Notes: generated from the letters alone by a model not told the origin. Shown: positions 16,420-25,842, numbered from the stretch's first letter. The stretch: 64,000 nucleotides of DNA from Bradyrhizobium sp. SZCCT0153 (GCF_018129995.1 NZ_JAFCKS010000002.1:62001-126000); one strand, 5' to 3'. Translations and numbers: made by a program.

Positions 16420-18348
16420 TCAGGCGAGCTTGACCGTCTCGGTCTTGACGTCCTTGCCGAGCGCCTCGAACACCTTGGCGACGATGCCCTTGGCGTCGAG
16501 ACCGGCGCGGCCGTACATCGCGGCCGGCGTGTCGTGGTCCTGGAACACGTCGGGCAGCACCATGGAGCGGAAGCGCACCATGCCGCTGTCGAGCGCACCC
16601 TGATCGGTCAGGAATTGCGCGACGTGCGAGCCGAAACCGCCGACCGAGCCTTCCTCGATCGTGATCAGGATCTCGTGGTCACGGGCGAGCTTGAGCACCA
16701 GCTCGGTGTCCAGCGGCTTCATGAAGCGCGCATCCGCGATCGTCGTCGAGAGGCCATGGGCGGCGAGCTCGTCGGCCGCCTTCTCGCATTCGGCCAGGCG
16801 TGTGCCGAAGGAGAGCAGGGCGATCTTGTTGCCCTGGCGGATCACGCGGCCCTTGCCGATCTCGAGCGGAATGCCGACCTCGGGCATCTCGATGCCGCGG
16901 CCTTCACCGCGCGGATAGCGCAGCGAGCTCGGACGGTCGTTGATCGCGACCTGGGTCGCCACCATGTGCACGAGCTCGGCTTCGTCGGCCGCGGCCATGA
17001 TCACCATGTTCGGCAGACAGCCGAGATAGGCGTTGTCGAACGAGCCGGCATGCGTCGCGCCGTCGGCGCCGACCAGGCCGGCGCGGTCGATGGCGAAGCG
17101 CACGGGCAGGTTCTGGATCGCGACGTCATGCACGATCTGGTCGTAGCCGCGCTGGAGGAAAGTCGAGTAGATCGCACAGAACGGCTTGTACCCTTCGGTC
17201 GCGAGACCGGCGGCAAACGTCACCGCGTGCTGTTCGGCGATACCGACGTCGAAGGTGCGGTCCGGGAAGGCCTTGTTGAAGATGTCGACGCCGGTGCCGG
17301 ACGGCATCGCCGCGGTGATGGCGACGATCTTGTCGTCCTTCTCCGCTTCCTTGACGAGGCTCTGGCCGAACACGTTCTGGTAGGCCGGCGCATTCGGCTT
17401 GGACTTGGCCTGGGTGCCGGTCGCGACGTCGAACTTGACGACGGCGTGGTACTTGTCGGCGGAGGCTTCCGCCGGGCCATAGCCCTTGCCCTTCTGGGTC
17501 ACGACGTGGACCAGGATCGGGCCGGTCTCCATGTCGCGAACGTTCTTCAGCACGGGCAGGAGATGGTCGAGGTTGTGGCCGTCGATCGGGCCGACGTAAT
17601 AGAAGCCGAGCTCCTCGAACAGCGTGCCGCCGTCCATCATGAAGCCGCGGGAGTATTCCTCGACGCGGTTGGCGCGGTTGGCGAGGATCTTGGGCAGGCG
17701 CTGGTTGATCTGCTTGGCCACATCGCGCAGCGTGCGATAGGTCTTGCCGGAATAGAGCCGCGACAGATAGGCGCTCATGGCGCCGACCGGCGGCGCGATC
17801 GACATGTCGTTGTCGTTGAGGATGACGATCAGGCGCGAGTTCATCGCACCGGCATTGTTCATGGCCTCATAGGCCATGCCCGCCGACATCGCGCCGTCAC
17901 CGATGACTGCGATAACGTTGTTCTTGCCGCCTGCGAGGTCGCGCGCGACCGCCATGCCGAGGCCGGCGGAGATCGAGGTCGAGGAATGCGCGGCGCCGAA
18001 CGGATCGTAATCGCTCTCGCTGCGCTTGGTGAAGCCGGACAGGCCGCCGCCGGTGCGCAGGGTACGGATGCGGTCGCGCCGGCCGGTGAGGATCTTGTGC
18101 GGATAGGCCTGATGGCCGACGTCCCAGATCAGCCGGTCGCGCGGCGTGTCGAAGACGTAATGGATCGCGGTGGTGAGCTCGACCACGCCGAGGCCCGCGC
18201 CGAAGTGACCGCCGGTCACCGAGACGGCATCGATGGTCTCCTGCCGCAGCTCGTCGGCGACCTGGCGAACCTGCTCGACCTTGAGCTTGCGCAGGTCGTC
18301 CGGCGTCCGGATGGTGTCGAGAAGCGGCGTTTTACTGTATGCGTTCAC
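16420..18348 (-). CDS. dxs: 1-deoxy-D-xylulose-5-phosphate synthase
   Basis: Dxs condenses pyruvate and glyceraldehyde 3-phosphate to DXP, the entry step of the MEP isoprenoid pathway, with thiamine diphosphate and Mg2+. The 642-residue length is normal. The N-terminal domain shows [30 protein letters not shown] and the ThDP/Mg motif [20 protein letters not shown]; the catalytic middle domain has [18 protein letters not shown] and [12 protein letters not shown]. The start is GTG at 18348, where [16 protein letters not shown] begins; the upstream frame to 18459 lacks family sequence. A 589-bp gap separates it from xseB upstream, so it may have its own promoter. Confidence 0.97.
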   Translation of the reverse strand: MNAYSKTPLLDTIRTPDDLRKLKVEQVRQVADELRQETIDAVSVTGGHFGAGLGVVELTTAIHYVFDTPRDRLIWDVGHQAYPHKILTGRRDRIRTLRTGGGLSGFTKRSESDYDPFGAAHSSTSISAGLGMAVARDLAGGKNNVIAVIGDGAMSAGMAYEAMNNAGAMNSRLIVILNDNDMSIAPPVGAMSAYLSRLYSGKTYRTLRDVAKQINQRLPKILANRANRVEEYSRGFMMDGGTLFEELGFYYVGPIDGHNLDHLLPVLKNVRDMETGPILVHVVTQKGKGYGPAEASADKYHAVVKFDVATGTQAKSKPNAPAYQNVFGQSLVKEAEKDDKIVAITAAMPSGTGVDIFNKAFPDRTFDVGIAEQHAVTFAAGLATEGYKPFCAIYSTFLQRGYDQIVHDVAIQNLPVRFAIDRAGLVGADGATHAGSFDNAYLGCLPNMVIMAAADEAELVHMVATQVAINDRPSSLRYPRGEGRGIEMPEVGIPLEIGKGRVIRQGNKIALLSFGTRLAECEKAADELAAHGLSTTIADARFMKPLDTELVLKLARDHEILITIEEGSVGGFGSHVAQFLTDQGALDSGMVRFRSMVLPDVFQDHDTPAAMYGRAGLDAKGIVAKVFEALGKDVKTETVKLA

Positions 18349-18937
18349 GGCGATTTCCAATTTGTCAGCGCCGGAAAGATCGTTCCGGTGCGCGATGGGT
18401 TTGCACAATATCGGCGCAGCGCGAGTCCTTAAACCGTCGGAGCCACCTGCATGGGGCAATGCCCCGTCTTCAAGCTTAGGTGAGCTTAAGTGCGCTCCGG
18501 TTCAGTCTCTGTGATCCCTGTCACTTAGATCGGCTTCGTCCGTCCCAACCAATTTCATTAGCAGTTTGAAGCGCTTGTCGTCGGTAATCAGTGCCCACGC
18601 AAGGCTAACAAAAAGCCACACTCCGCGCAGCTTTACACCAAAGCTTGGGCCAAAGCCAACCCGCTGGGCCGATTACGGGTATGCAGGTGCAACCCGTGGG
18701 CCAGAGTGGTTAACCCGGGCACCAGCGGAAGGGTTCCTGCCTTGCCCGGTTCCTCGGCAGGATTTTGGCCGAGAGCAAGGTCTTTTGGACGGGATTCAGA
18801 GGGGCAAAGGCCCTCGTGGGGGAGTTCCCCGATCGTCGTGCTTCGCCACCCGGGCCCAAACACGCAAATGGCAACGTGCGATCATGAAAAATTGCGGGCG
18901 GCCGTTGCTCGCGGCGGGCGGCTTCGAACGGTGGGCC
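18349..18937. other. Long gap upstream of dxs without a recognised gene
   Basis: No convincing protein gene is visible in these 589 bases. Three near-identical short blocks, AACCCGCTGGGCC (18658), AACCCGTGGGCC (18691) and AACCCGGGC (18712), occur in one direction, and GGGGCA/TGCCCC form an inverted repeat at 18453-18465. A 76-codon minus-strand frame (18633-18863) is compositionally odd and lacks a ribosome site. The dxs promoter and leader must lie here; a structured leader RNA is possible but I recognise no known class. Confidence 0.4.
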
Positions 18938-19189
18938 TTACTGGACGTCGAGCGGCGCGGTTCCGGTAGCCTGGCCGCTGGCATCGGTGGTGATCTTGTC
19001 GACGCGCGCCTCGGCCTGGCGCAGCAGTTCCTCGCAACGGCGCTTCAGGGCCTCGCCGCGCTCGTAGATCGTCACGGATTCCTCGAGCGGCACCTTGCCG
19101 TCTTCGAGCCGCTTCACGATCGTCTCGAGCTCCTCGATCGCGCGCTCGAAGGTCAGCCTGGAGACGTCGACTTGGGTGTTTTCGGCCAT
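18938..19189 (-). CDS. xseB: Exodeoxyribonuclease VII small subunit
   Basis: The 83-residue XseB is the small subunit of exonuclease VII, which degrades single-stranded DNA from both ends together with XseA. The family core is plain: FERAIEELETIVKRLEDG, then PLEESVTIYERGEALKRRCE and LLRQAEARVDKI, a two-helix coiled coil. The Gly/Ala/Thr-rich tail is variable. It follows the histone-deacetylase-like gene on the same strand after 74 bp; xseA is not in the window. The xseB-dxs-tlyA neighbourhood is typical of Rhizobiales. Confidence 0.95.
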   Translation of the reverse strand: MAENTQVDVSRLTFERAIEELETIVKRLEDGKVPLEESVTIYERGEALKRRCEELLRQAEARVDKITTDASGQATGTAPLDVQ

Positions 19190-19263
19190 ATAGGTTTCCG
19201 ATTGCCCGATTCGCTTCAGATCCAGAAGAAGCAGAGTTTTGCGGGCTTAATGTGGCGGGGGCG

Positions 19264-20193
19264 TCAGGCGCCCATCAGGGCGCCGACATGCGCCGTAACA
19301 GATTCTTTCAATCCTTGCAGGTCGTAGCCGCCTTCGAGCACAGAAACAACGCGCCCCCCGGCGCTCTTGTCGGCGAGGTCCATCAGCTTGCGCGTCACCC
19401 AGGCATAGTCCTCCGCGCGCAAATTCAGCGAGGCCAGCGGATCGCGGTAGTGCGCGTCGAAGCCTGCCGAGATCACGAGCAACTCGGGGCTGAATTTTTC
19501 GAGCTGCGGCAGGATCAAATTCTCGAATGCGGAGCGGAATTCGGGGCCGCCGTCCTCGGAAGCGAGCGGCGCATTGACGATGGTGTCGTGGTCGCCGCGC
19601 TCGCCCTTGGCGCCGGTGCCTGGAAACAGCGGCATCTGGTGCGTCGAGCAGTACATCACGGTCGGGTCGGACCAGAAGATGTCCTGCGTGCCGTTGCCGT
19701 GATGCACGTCGAAATCGACGATGGCCGCACGCTTGATGCCGTATTTGCGCTGCGCATGGCGCGCGGCGATGGCGACGTTGTCGAAGAAGCAGAAGCCCAT
19801 CGGCTTGCCGATCTCGGCGTGATGGCCCGGCGGGCGCACCGCGACGAAGGCATTGCGATGCTCGCCGTTCATCACTGCTTCGGTCGCCGCGACCGCGCCG
19901 CCGACGCCGCGCATCACCGCTTCCCACGTGCCCGGCGACATCGAGGTGTCGCCGTCGATATAGACCTGGCCGCTGGTCGGCGCGATGTGGCGCAGCTCGG
20001 TGACGTAATCCTCGTTGTGGCACAGCGTGACCAGATCGAGGTCGCCCTCCGGAGCCTGGTCGCGCGCCAGGAACTGGAAGCGCTCATTCGACAGCGCTTC
20101 CTCCACCGCGCGCAGGCGGTCGGGCCTTTCAGGATGTCCCGGCGGCGTGACGTGGTCGAGGCAGGCCTTGTGGGAGAGGAGAAGCGTGCTCAT
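19264..20193 (-). CDS. Histone deacetylase / acetoin-utilisation family amidohydrolase
   Basis: The 309-residue zinc hydrolase belongs to the arginase/deacetylase superfamily. Signature residues are HPERPDRLRAVEEAL at the N terminus, VRPPGHHAE (charge-relay His pair), VDFDVHHGNGTQDIF (zinc Asp and His), and LLVISAGFDAHYRDPLASL (second zinc Asp). Bacterial members remove acetyl or acyl groups from polyamines or protein lysines; the exact substrate is unknown. The start at 20193 (MSTLLLSHKACLDHVTPPG) matches the family N terminus; the longer open frame to 20265 is not family-like. Confidence 0.93.
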   Translation of the reverse strand: MSTLLLSHKACLDHVTPPGHPERPDRLRAVEEALSNERFQFLARDQAPEGDLDLVTLCHNEDYVTELRHIAPTSGQVYIDGDTSMSPGTWEAVMRGVGGAVAATEAVMNGEHRNAFVAVRPPGHHAEIGKPMGFCFFDNVAIAARHAQRKYGIKRAAIVDFDVHHGNGTQDIFWSDPTVMYCSTHQMPLFPGTGAKGERGDHDTIVNAPLASEDGGPEFRSAFENLILPQLEKFSPELLVISAGFDAHYRDPLASLNLRAEDYAWVTRKLMDLADKSAGGRVVSVLEGGYDLQGLKESVTAHVGALMGA

Positions 20194-20326
20194 CAGGTCG
20201 GCCTCACAGCTACGGGCTCTCGACGTCGCTTGGCGCATCCGGCGCCAAAACGCAATGCAAAACACAATCTATGCGTTCCATCGGGAATGGCAAAGGGTTG
20301 TCCCGGACCGGTCCATTTGATCCGAA

Positions 20327-21985
20327 TCAATTCACGCGCAGGATGCGGCTCAGCGGCAGTGGCCCGATCGGTCCGTGCGCCCTGAAGAACGCGAACAGCG
20401 CGTCCGCGTCGTAGCCGCCATATTGCGGCGCCGTGCCCTGCTTGGCGACGGTAAAACCGTCGCCGCCGACGGCGAGGTAATCGTTGAGGGTGACACGGTA
20501 GCCGCTTCCAGCTTCGACCGTCCTGCCGTTGAGCGTGATCTTCTCGGCGATCACGCGCTCGCCGAAGGGCTTCGCCGCGTCCCAGGCATAACTGAACCCG
20601 TTCGACACCTGGAGGATCCGCGGCCGCTTCGGATCGAGCCATTGCTGCTCGAGCATGTCCTTGAGCTGGCTGCCCGTCAGAGTCATGGTGACGAGGCGGT
20701 TGCGGAACGGCTGGCTCGCGAAGACGTCGCCGAAGGATATCGCGCCGTTCTCCCTTGGAACGATGTCGGTGCGGATACCGCCGGGATTGGTGAGCGCGAT
20801 GACGGCGCTGCCCTCCTTGGCGTCCCTGGTCGCGGCAAGCTGCGCGTCCGCGATGATATCGCCGAGCGCGCTTTCGCCGGCCTCGTTCGGAATGCGCGAC
20901 AGCGTCTGCGTCACCGATCCGGCCGGACGATTGGCGATCGGCGCCGACAGCTTGTCGTAGGCATCGATCAATGCGGTCTGCTCGGGATCCCTGGCCAGCG
21001 AGGCATTGGCGACGATGACGTTCTCGCCCCTGGCGCCGACGACGTCGCGGGTTACAGGATCGAGCTTGAGGTCGATGGCAGTGACCAGCGTGCCGTATTT
21101 GTCGCCGCTGGTGACGAGCCGCCCGTCGATGTCGCAGACATAGGCGCGGTGAGTGTGGCCGCTGACGACGACATCGACGGCGCGATCGAACTTCTTCACG
21201 ATATCGACGATCGGGCCCGTGATCGCCGGGCATTCATTGTAGTCGCCGGCGGGCTCGCCGCCCTGATGGATCAGCACCACGATCGCCTCGACCCCGCGCG
21301 CCTTCAGTTGCGGCACCAGCGCGTTCACCGTTTCGGCTTCGTCGCGGAATTCGAGGCCAGTGATTCCGGCCGGCGAGACGATGCCCGCCGTCTCCTTCAA
21401 GGTCAGTCCGATGAAGGCGACGGGGATGCCCTCGAATTCCCTGATCTCATAAGGCGGCAGCACGCTCTTGCCGGTCGACGTCTCGAAGGTGGACGCGGCG
21501 AGATAGTGGAATTTGGCGCCCGTGAAGGCATGCGGCCCCTGGCAGCCGTCGACGGGATGGCAGCCACCATTCTGCATCCGCAGGAGCTCAGCCGTGCCTT
21601 CGTCGAATTCGTGATTGCCGACCGAGGTGATCGCGAGCCCCATCATCGAGAGCGACTCGATCGAAGGCTCGTCGTGGAACATCGCCGACAAAAACGGGCT
21701 GGCGCCGATCAGGTCGCCGGCAGCGACGAAAATCGTGTTCTTGTGCCCCTCGCGCAACTGCTTCACCAGCGTCGCCATGTATTCGGCCCCGCCGGCGGTC
21801 ACCGTCACTTTCTTGGTTCGATCCTCGGGATCGCCGATCCGGCTGCCGCCCGGCGGCGGGCGCAGATTGCCGTGGAAATCGTTGATCGCGAGGATGCGCA
21901 GCTCGACCGGCGCTGCGGTCTGGGCCGAGGCGGGGAGGGCGGCGAGTGCCAATGTGAAGGCGGTCAGGCGGAAGAGATGTCGCAT
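20327..21985 (-). CDS. Periplasmic 5'-nucleotidase / bifunctional metallophosphatase
   Basis: This 552-residue enzyme has a signal peptide (RHLFRLTAFTLALAALPASA) and the two domains of the UshA-type family. The N-terminal metallophosphatase motifs are AINDFHGNL, VAAGDLIGASP, SVGNHEFDEG and VVVSGHTHRAY. The C-terminal substrate-binding domain includes LTNPGGIRTDI and ILQVSNGFSYAWDA. It would hydrolyse nucleotides or nucleotide sugars in the periplasm for phosphate and nucleoside salvage. SoxB at 48 kb is a distant relative of the same superfamily. No operon partner is evident. Confidence 0.93.
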   Translation of the reverse strand: MRHLFRLTAFTLALAALPASAQTAAPVELRILAINDFHGNLRPPPGGSRIGDPEDRTKKVTVTAGGAEYMATLVKQLREGHKNTIFVAAGDLIGASPFLSAMFHDEPSIESLSMMGLAITSVGNHEFDEGTAELLRMQNGGCHPVDGCQGPHAFTGAKFHYLAASTFETSTGKSVLPPYEIREFEGIPVAFIGLTLKETAGIVSPAGITGLEFRDEAETVNALVPQLKARGVEAIVVLIHQGGEPAGDYNECPAITGPIVDIVKKFDRAVDVVVSGHTHRAYVCDIDGRLVTSGDKYGTLVTAIDLKLDPVTRDVVGARGENVIVANASLARDPEQTALIDAYDKLSAPIANRPAGSVTQTLSRIPNEAGESALGDIIADAQLAATRDAKEGSAVIALTNPGGIRTDIVPRENGAISFGDVFASQPFRNRLVTMTLTGSQLKDMLEQQWLDPKRPRILQVSNGFSYAWDAAKPFGERVIAEKITLNGRTVEAGSGYRVTLNDYLAVGGDGFTVAKQGTAPQYGGYDADALFAFFRAHGPIGPLPLSRILRVN

Positions 21986-22082
21986 GGAACCAGATTAATC
22001 GTTCCGCGCGAAGATTTCACGAAGCCTTTTGCCGAAACACCGCGCGTGCCGCGCGCCTCCCCCCAGGGGAGAGTCGCGTGCT

Positions 22083-22841
22083 TCACCGCTTCTTTCTGTT
22101 CGCGAACGCGTTGAACGCGGCAATGGCTTCTTCCGATTTCAGCCGCTCGCCGAACAGATGGGCTTCCTGGTCGATGCGGCGGGTGAGCTCTTCCGGCTGC
22201 ACGCGCAGCAATTTGCGCGAGATCGCGACGGCTTCGGCGGGCAGCTTGCAGATCTCGCGCGCCACCTTGCGCGCCTCGACCTCGGTATGTCCCGGCGAGA
22301 CCACGGTGTTGACGAAGCCGGCGGCATGCGCCTCTGCGGCAGTGAAACTCCGCCCCATCACCAGCATGGCGAAGGCACGCTGATAGCCCATCGTGTTCGG
22401 CATCAGGAGGCTGGCCGCGCCGACCGGCACGAGCCCGAGGCGGATGTAGGGCGCCGAGAAGGTCGCAGCGTTCGAAGCCAGCACGTAGTCGCAGTGGAAC
22501 AGCATCACGGTGCCCATGCCGATCGACGCGCCGTCCACGGCCGCGATGATCGGCTTGACGTTGAGGGCGAGCGAATAGAGAAATCTGGCGCCGTCCGACA
22601 ACGTCTCGGGGCGGGAGGTGTCGGCGTGCATGAAATCGTCGATGTCGTCGCCGGCGGTGAACACGCCGGAGCCGCCGGTGATGATCATGCAGCGGATGTC
22701 GGGATTGTTCTGCGCAGTGTCGATCGCGCGGCTCATCTCCCGGTACATGTCCTGCGTGATCGCGTTCTTCTTGCTCGGGCGGCGCAGGGTGATCACCCGC
22801 GTTTCCCGCTCTTCGGTGACGACGATATTGCCATTCGGCAT
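22083..22841 (-). CDS. Enoyl-CoA hydratase/isomerase family protein
   Basis: The 252-residue crotonase-fold protein carries the oxyanion-hole regions IRCMIITGGSGVFTAGDDIDDF and AVDGASIGMGTVMLF and the helical C terminus. It lacks the usual second catalytic Glu context of a strict hydratase (the segment is YIRLGLVPVGAASLLMPNTMG), so isomerase or other crotonase chemistry is possible. It lies downstream of an acyl-CoA dehydrogenase on the same strand with a 171-bp gap containing a long hairpin, so a shared fatty-acid or acyl-CoA degradation role is likely but co-transcription is uncertain. Confidence 0.9.
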   Translation of the reverse strand: MPNGNIVVTEERETRVITLRRPSKKNAITQDMYREMSRAIDTAQNNPDIRCMIITGGSGVFTAGDDIDDFMHADTSRPETLSDGARFLYSLALNVKPIIAAVDGASIGMGTVMLFHCDYVLASNAATFSAPYIRLGLVPVGAASLLMPNTMGYQRAFAMLVMGRSFTAAEAHAAGFVNTVVSPGHTEVEARKVAREICKLPAEAVAISRKLLRVQPEELTRRIDQEAHLFGERLKSEEAIAAFNAFANRKKR

Positions 22842-22869
22842 GAAAGACCCCTGCAGTCGCCGCGACGCT

Positions 22870-22897
22870 TGACGCTCGCGAGTCTCGCGAGGCGTCA
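22870..22897 (-). terminator. Hairpin between acyl-CoA dehydrogenase and enoyl-CoA hydratase genes
   Basis: An inverted repeat with arms TGACGCTCGCGAG and CTCGCGAGGCGTCA (one bulged base, 1-base loop) lies between the two genes. No T run follows on the minus strand, so it may attenuate rather than fully terminate transcription, or may be a protein-binding palindrome. Confidence 0.4.
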
Positions 22898-23012
22898 GCC
22901 TACATCATCCTGCAGGCGTGCCAATGCGCTCGCTGGATCTTTTCCGAGCCGAATTGCTGGCGGCCACGATCGTCATGGTGGTGCTGGTGCTGCCGGTGGT
23001 CGTCATCCGGCC

Positions 23013-24791
23013 TTACCCCAGCAGCACCGCATCCGCCGCAGCAACCGAATCCGCGCTCTCCGTCACGGTGCGCTCGAGCGCACCGGCCTGCACGGTGATG
23101 TTCTCGGCGAAGAAACGAGCCAGCGAGACGTAGCGCGCGGCGTCCGTGTTGCCGTCGGCTTTCGCGGCGAGCGCTTCGGATGCCAGCATGCAGCCGCCGA
23201 GCGTGGCGCCGAACTGCTGCAGATACGGGGTCGCGCCGGCGAGGGCCTCGTTGGGCGCGGACGCAACGCGCTCCAGCAGCCATTTGCTGGTGCGCGTCAA
23301 CGCATCGAGTGCCTCGCGCAGCTTTGTACCCGTGGTGCCGAAGGCGGGATCGTTGGAGGCCTCGACCTGCTTGACGGTTGCGGAGAGCTCGTCGAGCAGC
23401 GCCCACACCGCAGCGCCGCCATTGGCCGCGAGCTTGCGCGTGACGAGGTCGATGGCCTGGATGCCGTTGGTGCCCTCGTAGATCGCGGTGATGCGGGCGT
23501 CGCGGTAGTGCTGCGCGGCGCCGGTCTCTTCGATGAAGCCCATGCCGCCATGCACCTGCACGCCGAGATAGGCGACCTCGTTGCCGATATCGGTGGAATA
23601 GCCCTTGGCCATCGGCGTCAGCAGCGCTGCGCGCGCGGCAGCGTCGGCGCGGACCTTCGGATCCTTGGCACGCGTCGAGACGTCGAGCGCAACCGCCGTC
23701 GCATAGCAAATGGTGCGCGCCGCCGCGGTCTGCGCCCGCATCCGCATCAGCATGCGCTTGACGTCGGGATGGACGAAGATCGCATCCGACCCGTCGCCCT
23801 TCTTGCCGACGGCGCGGCCCTGCTTGCGTTCCTGTGCATACGACAGGGCCTGCTGAAAGGCCCGGTCGGCGACGCCGACGCCCTCGAGGCCGACGCCGAG
23901 CCGGGCCTGGTTCATCATCGTGAACATGCAGCGCATGCCCTGGTTCTCTTCGCCGATCAAAAAGCCGATCGCGCCGCCATGGTCACCCATGGTCATGGTG
24001 CAGGTCGGCGAGGCATGCATTCCGAGCTTGTGCTCGACGCCGCTTGCGAAAATGTCGTTGCGCTGCCCCAGCGAGCCGTCGGTGTTGACCATGAACTTCG
24101 GCACGAGGAACAGCGAAATCCCCTTGGTCCCGGCGGGCGCGTCGGGCAGGCGTGCCAGCACGAAATGCACGATGTTGTCGGTCATGTCGTGCTCGCCATA
24201 GGTGATGAAGATCTTCGTCCCCTTGATGCGATAGGTGCCGTCGGCCTGCTTTTCGGCGCGGGTGCGCAGTGCGCCGACGTCGGAGCCGGCCTGCGACTCG
24301 GTGAGCTGCATCGTGCCGGTCCATTCGCCGGAGACGAGCTTTTCGAGATAGATCTTCTTCAACTCATCGCTGCCATGCGCATCCAGCGCCTCGATCGCCG
24401 AGGCCGTCAGCAGCGGACAGAGGCCGAAGGCAACGTTCGCGGCGCTCCAGATCTCGGTGCAGGCGGCATTGATCGCGATCGGCAGGCCCTGGCCGCCGAA
24501 ATCCTCAGGGCCCGACACCGCGTTCCAGCCGCCCTCGGTCCAGCGCTTGTAGGCATCCGGCCAGCCCGGCGCGGTCGTGACCTTGCCGTCGTCAAGCTTG
24601 ATGCCGTGCTCGTCGCCGACACGGTTGAGCGGCGCCAGCACGTCCGAAGCGAACTTGCCGGCTTCCTCCAGCACGGCGCTCACGATGTCGGCGTCGAATT
24701 CGCCGTAATGGCCGGCTTCCAGGGCGGCCTTCAGGCCGGCGCCATGGTTGAGCGACAGCAGCATGTCAGAGATCGGCGCGCGGTAGGTCAT
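23013..24791 (-). CDS. Acyl-CoA dehydrogenase
   Basis: This 592-residue FAD enzyme belongs to the long acyl-CoA dehydrogenase type with an extra C-terminal domain. Visible motifs are MQLTESQAGSDVGALRTRA and IKGTKIFITYGEHDMTDN (FAD and acyl binding), MNQARLGVGLEGVGVADRAF, and ARITAIYEGTNGIQAIDLVT, which supplies the catalytic Glu. The C-terminal extension (residues 470-592) is typical of the group annotated as acyl-CoA dehydrogenase with DUF-type C domain. It would introduce the trans-2 double bond during beta-oxidation; chain-length specificity is not evident. Confidence 0.95.
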   Translation of the reverse strand: MTYRAPISDMLLSLNHGAGLKAALEAGHYGEFDADIVSAVLEEAGKFASDVLAPLNRVGDEHGIKLDDGKVTTAPGWPDAYKRWTEGGWNAVSGPEDFGGQGLPIAINAACTEIWSAANVAFGLCPLLTASAIEALDAHGSDELKKIYLEKLVSGEWTGTMQLTESQAGSDVGALRTRAEKQADGTYRIKGTKIFITYGEHDMTDNIVHFVLARLPDAPAGTKGISLFLVPKFMVNTDGSLGQRNDIFASGVEHKLGMHASPTCTMTMGDHGGAIGFLIGEENQGMRCMFTMMNQARLGVGLEGVGVADRAFQQALSYAQERKQGRAVGKKGDGSDAIFVHPDVKRMLMRMRAQTAAARTICYATAVALDVSTRAKDPKVRADAAARAALLTPMAKGYSTDIGNEVAYLGVQVHGGMGFIEETGAAQHYRDARITAIYEGTNGIQAIDLVTRKLAANGGAAVWALLDELSATVKQVEASNDPAFGTTGTKLREALDALTRTSKWLLERVASAPNEALAGATPYLQQFGATLGGCMLASEALAAKADGNTDAARYVSLARFFAENITVQAGALERTVTESADSVAAADAVLLG

Positions 24792-25136
24792 GGCTCACTC
24801 CCCGTGGACAGGTCTTGGCGGGACAGATCTTGGCGCCGTATTCCCATGAAACGGCAGAGGTCTCAATGGGCGGGAGGCCGGGACAGCGGCGGTCCGGAAC
24901 GGAGCGTTGCAAGGGCCCAATAATAGAGTGTGGCGCGATTTAAAGCCGGCGATTGCCGCCCGTATTTGCCCCCCGGGGGCTCTGAGTTTGATTCTGGGGG
25001 CCCAATTCGATCTGCGTGATGCTCGTCACAGCCAGAGAGAACCGCCTGGCGTACTCCTGCGGTCACAGGTGCCGAGGGGAATGGTTCTCCTCATCAGGGG
25101 GCGGAATGGTCCGCCCGATCTCAACAGGAGCAGACG
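24792..25136. other. Gap carrying the promoter region of the orphan leader-peptide gene
   Basis: No protein gene is seen. The region begins at the acyl-CoA dehydrogenase start and ends at the double-glycine peptide gene. It contains GGTCACAGGT at 25061-25070, the exact reverse complement of ACCTGTGACC found 41-50 bp upstream of the peptide gene at 59.9 kb, and GGGGGCGGAATGG just before the start. A CCCCCCGGGGG palindrome lies near 24970. Promoter elements are not clear enough to place. Confidence 0.45.
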
Positions 25137-25364
25137 ATGCAGAACATAGAGCATAAGAGTTCGGAAATCATCGAGCTGACGGATTCGGATCTCGAAACGA
25201 TTGTCGGCGGTAACTGGCTGGGCGACGCCTTCCGCGCCATCGGCGGCGCGATCAAGGACGCCGTTGAGTGGGTCGGCGGCGCGATCTTTGGCGCATTCCA
25301 GGGCCCGGGCAACCTGCGCGGCCCGTTCGGTCCCGGCTCGGGACCGGGCCAGCCGCCCCTCTGA
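25137..25364 (+). CDS. Double-glycine leader precursor peptide (orphan)
   Basis: The 75-residue product has a 25-residue acidic leader ending IELTDSDLETIVGG, a classic double-glycine leader with hydrophobic residues at -4, -7 and -12 relative to the cut. Cleavage after G25 would release a 50-residue core: an amphipathic, Gly-rich helix (NWLGDAFRAIGGAIKDAVEW) followed by a Pro/Gly-rich tail ending GSGPGQPPL. The core has no Cys, and no modification enzyme lies nearby. An ACAGGAG ribosome site and a strong terminator frame the gene. The leader length and tail match the precursor at 59485, so the exporter at 61-64 kb is its likely transporter. Bacteriocin-like or signalling activity is inference. 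Confidence 0.85.
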   Translation: MQNIEHKSSEIIELTDSDLETIVGGNWLGDAFRAIGGAIKDAVEWVGGAIFGAFQGPGNLRGPFGPGSGPGQPPL

Positions 25365-25395
25365 TATCATCCTTCCAGACTTCCCCGCTAAATTG

Positions 25396-25424
25396 GAGGC
25401 CGCCCGGTTGGCGGCCTCTTTCAT
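25396..25424 (+). terminator. Intrinsic terminator after orphan leader-peptide gene
   Basis: GAGGCCGCC and GGCGGCCTC form a 9-bp stem with a CGGTT-type loop, followed by TTTCATTT. It sits 31 bp after the peptide stop codon and makes the gene a single-gene transcript. Confidence 0.8.
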
Positions 25425-25653
25425 TTGCGCCTGAAGCTATCCGAGTTCCTAATCCCTTTGGAAATGCCATTTCGTCCGCCATTATTGAGGCGGACTCCGC
25501 CCACATTTTTTGGATGGCTCAAGTCGCGCACGCGCCGACGGCGGTGGTATTTTGCCCTTCAACCGGTTGAAATACCGCTTCTCTCCCTATAGACCGGCAG
25601 CGACCGGAGAGAATCCGCGGGCGCCAATTCTTCCGCCATCTCCGGTCGCCTGA

Positions 25654-25728
25654 TGGGGCGTAGCCAAGCGGTAAGGCAGCGGATTTTGATTCCGCCATTC
25701 GGAGGTTCGATCCCTCCCGCCCCAGCCA
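25654..25728 (+). tRNA. tRNA-Gln (anticodon TTG)
   Basis: The sequence folds as a tRNA: acceptor stem TGGGGCG/CGCCCCA, D arm TAGCCAAGCGGTAAGGCA, anticodon arm GCGGATTTTGATTCCGC with TTG at the anticodon position, T arm GGAGGTTCGATCCCTCC, discriminator G and an encoded CCA. TTG reads CAA, so the identity is glutamine. It lies directly before the accessory thiol/metal/sulfur region, a position often used by integrating elements, but no integrase or repeated tRNA end is seen in the window. Confidence 0.97.
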
Positions 25729-25842
25729 GCTCGCCCGCCCAGCCCGCAATCACTCACGAAACCGGCCTGGCTGGGGAGCTGCTGCACAGCTCTGCGACAC
25801 ATATATTCCGCTCAAGCTCCGCGCTGGGCATGTACAGCGCTC

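Noticed and set aside
15619..18432. A 937-codon plus-strand open frame antisense to tlyA and dxs
   Set aside because: High-GC genomes give long antisense frames; the minus strand holds clear Dxs and TlyA proteins with all motifs, and the plus-strand product is low-complexity and rich in His, Asp, Arg and Gly.
18633..18863. 76-codon minus-strand frame in the xseB-dxs gap
   Set aside because: No ribosome site, odd composition and no family resemblance; kept only as part of the described gap.
22918..23133. Small plus-strand frame with a hydrophobic start between the two acyl-CoA genes
   Set aside because: Most of it is antisense to the acyl-CoA dehydrogenase C terminus and no ribosome site precedes it, although its first 35 residues look like a membrane segment.
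22029..24923. A 964-codon plus-strand open frame antisense to enoyl-CoA hydratase and acyl-CoA dehydrogenase
   Set aside because: Its product has no domain and mirrors two well-supported minus-strand enzymes; it crosses their intergenic hairpin.
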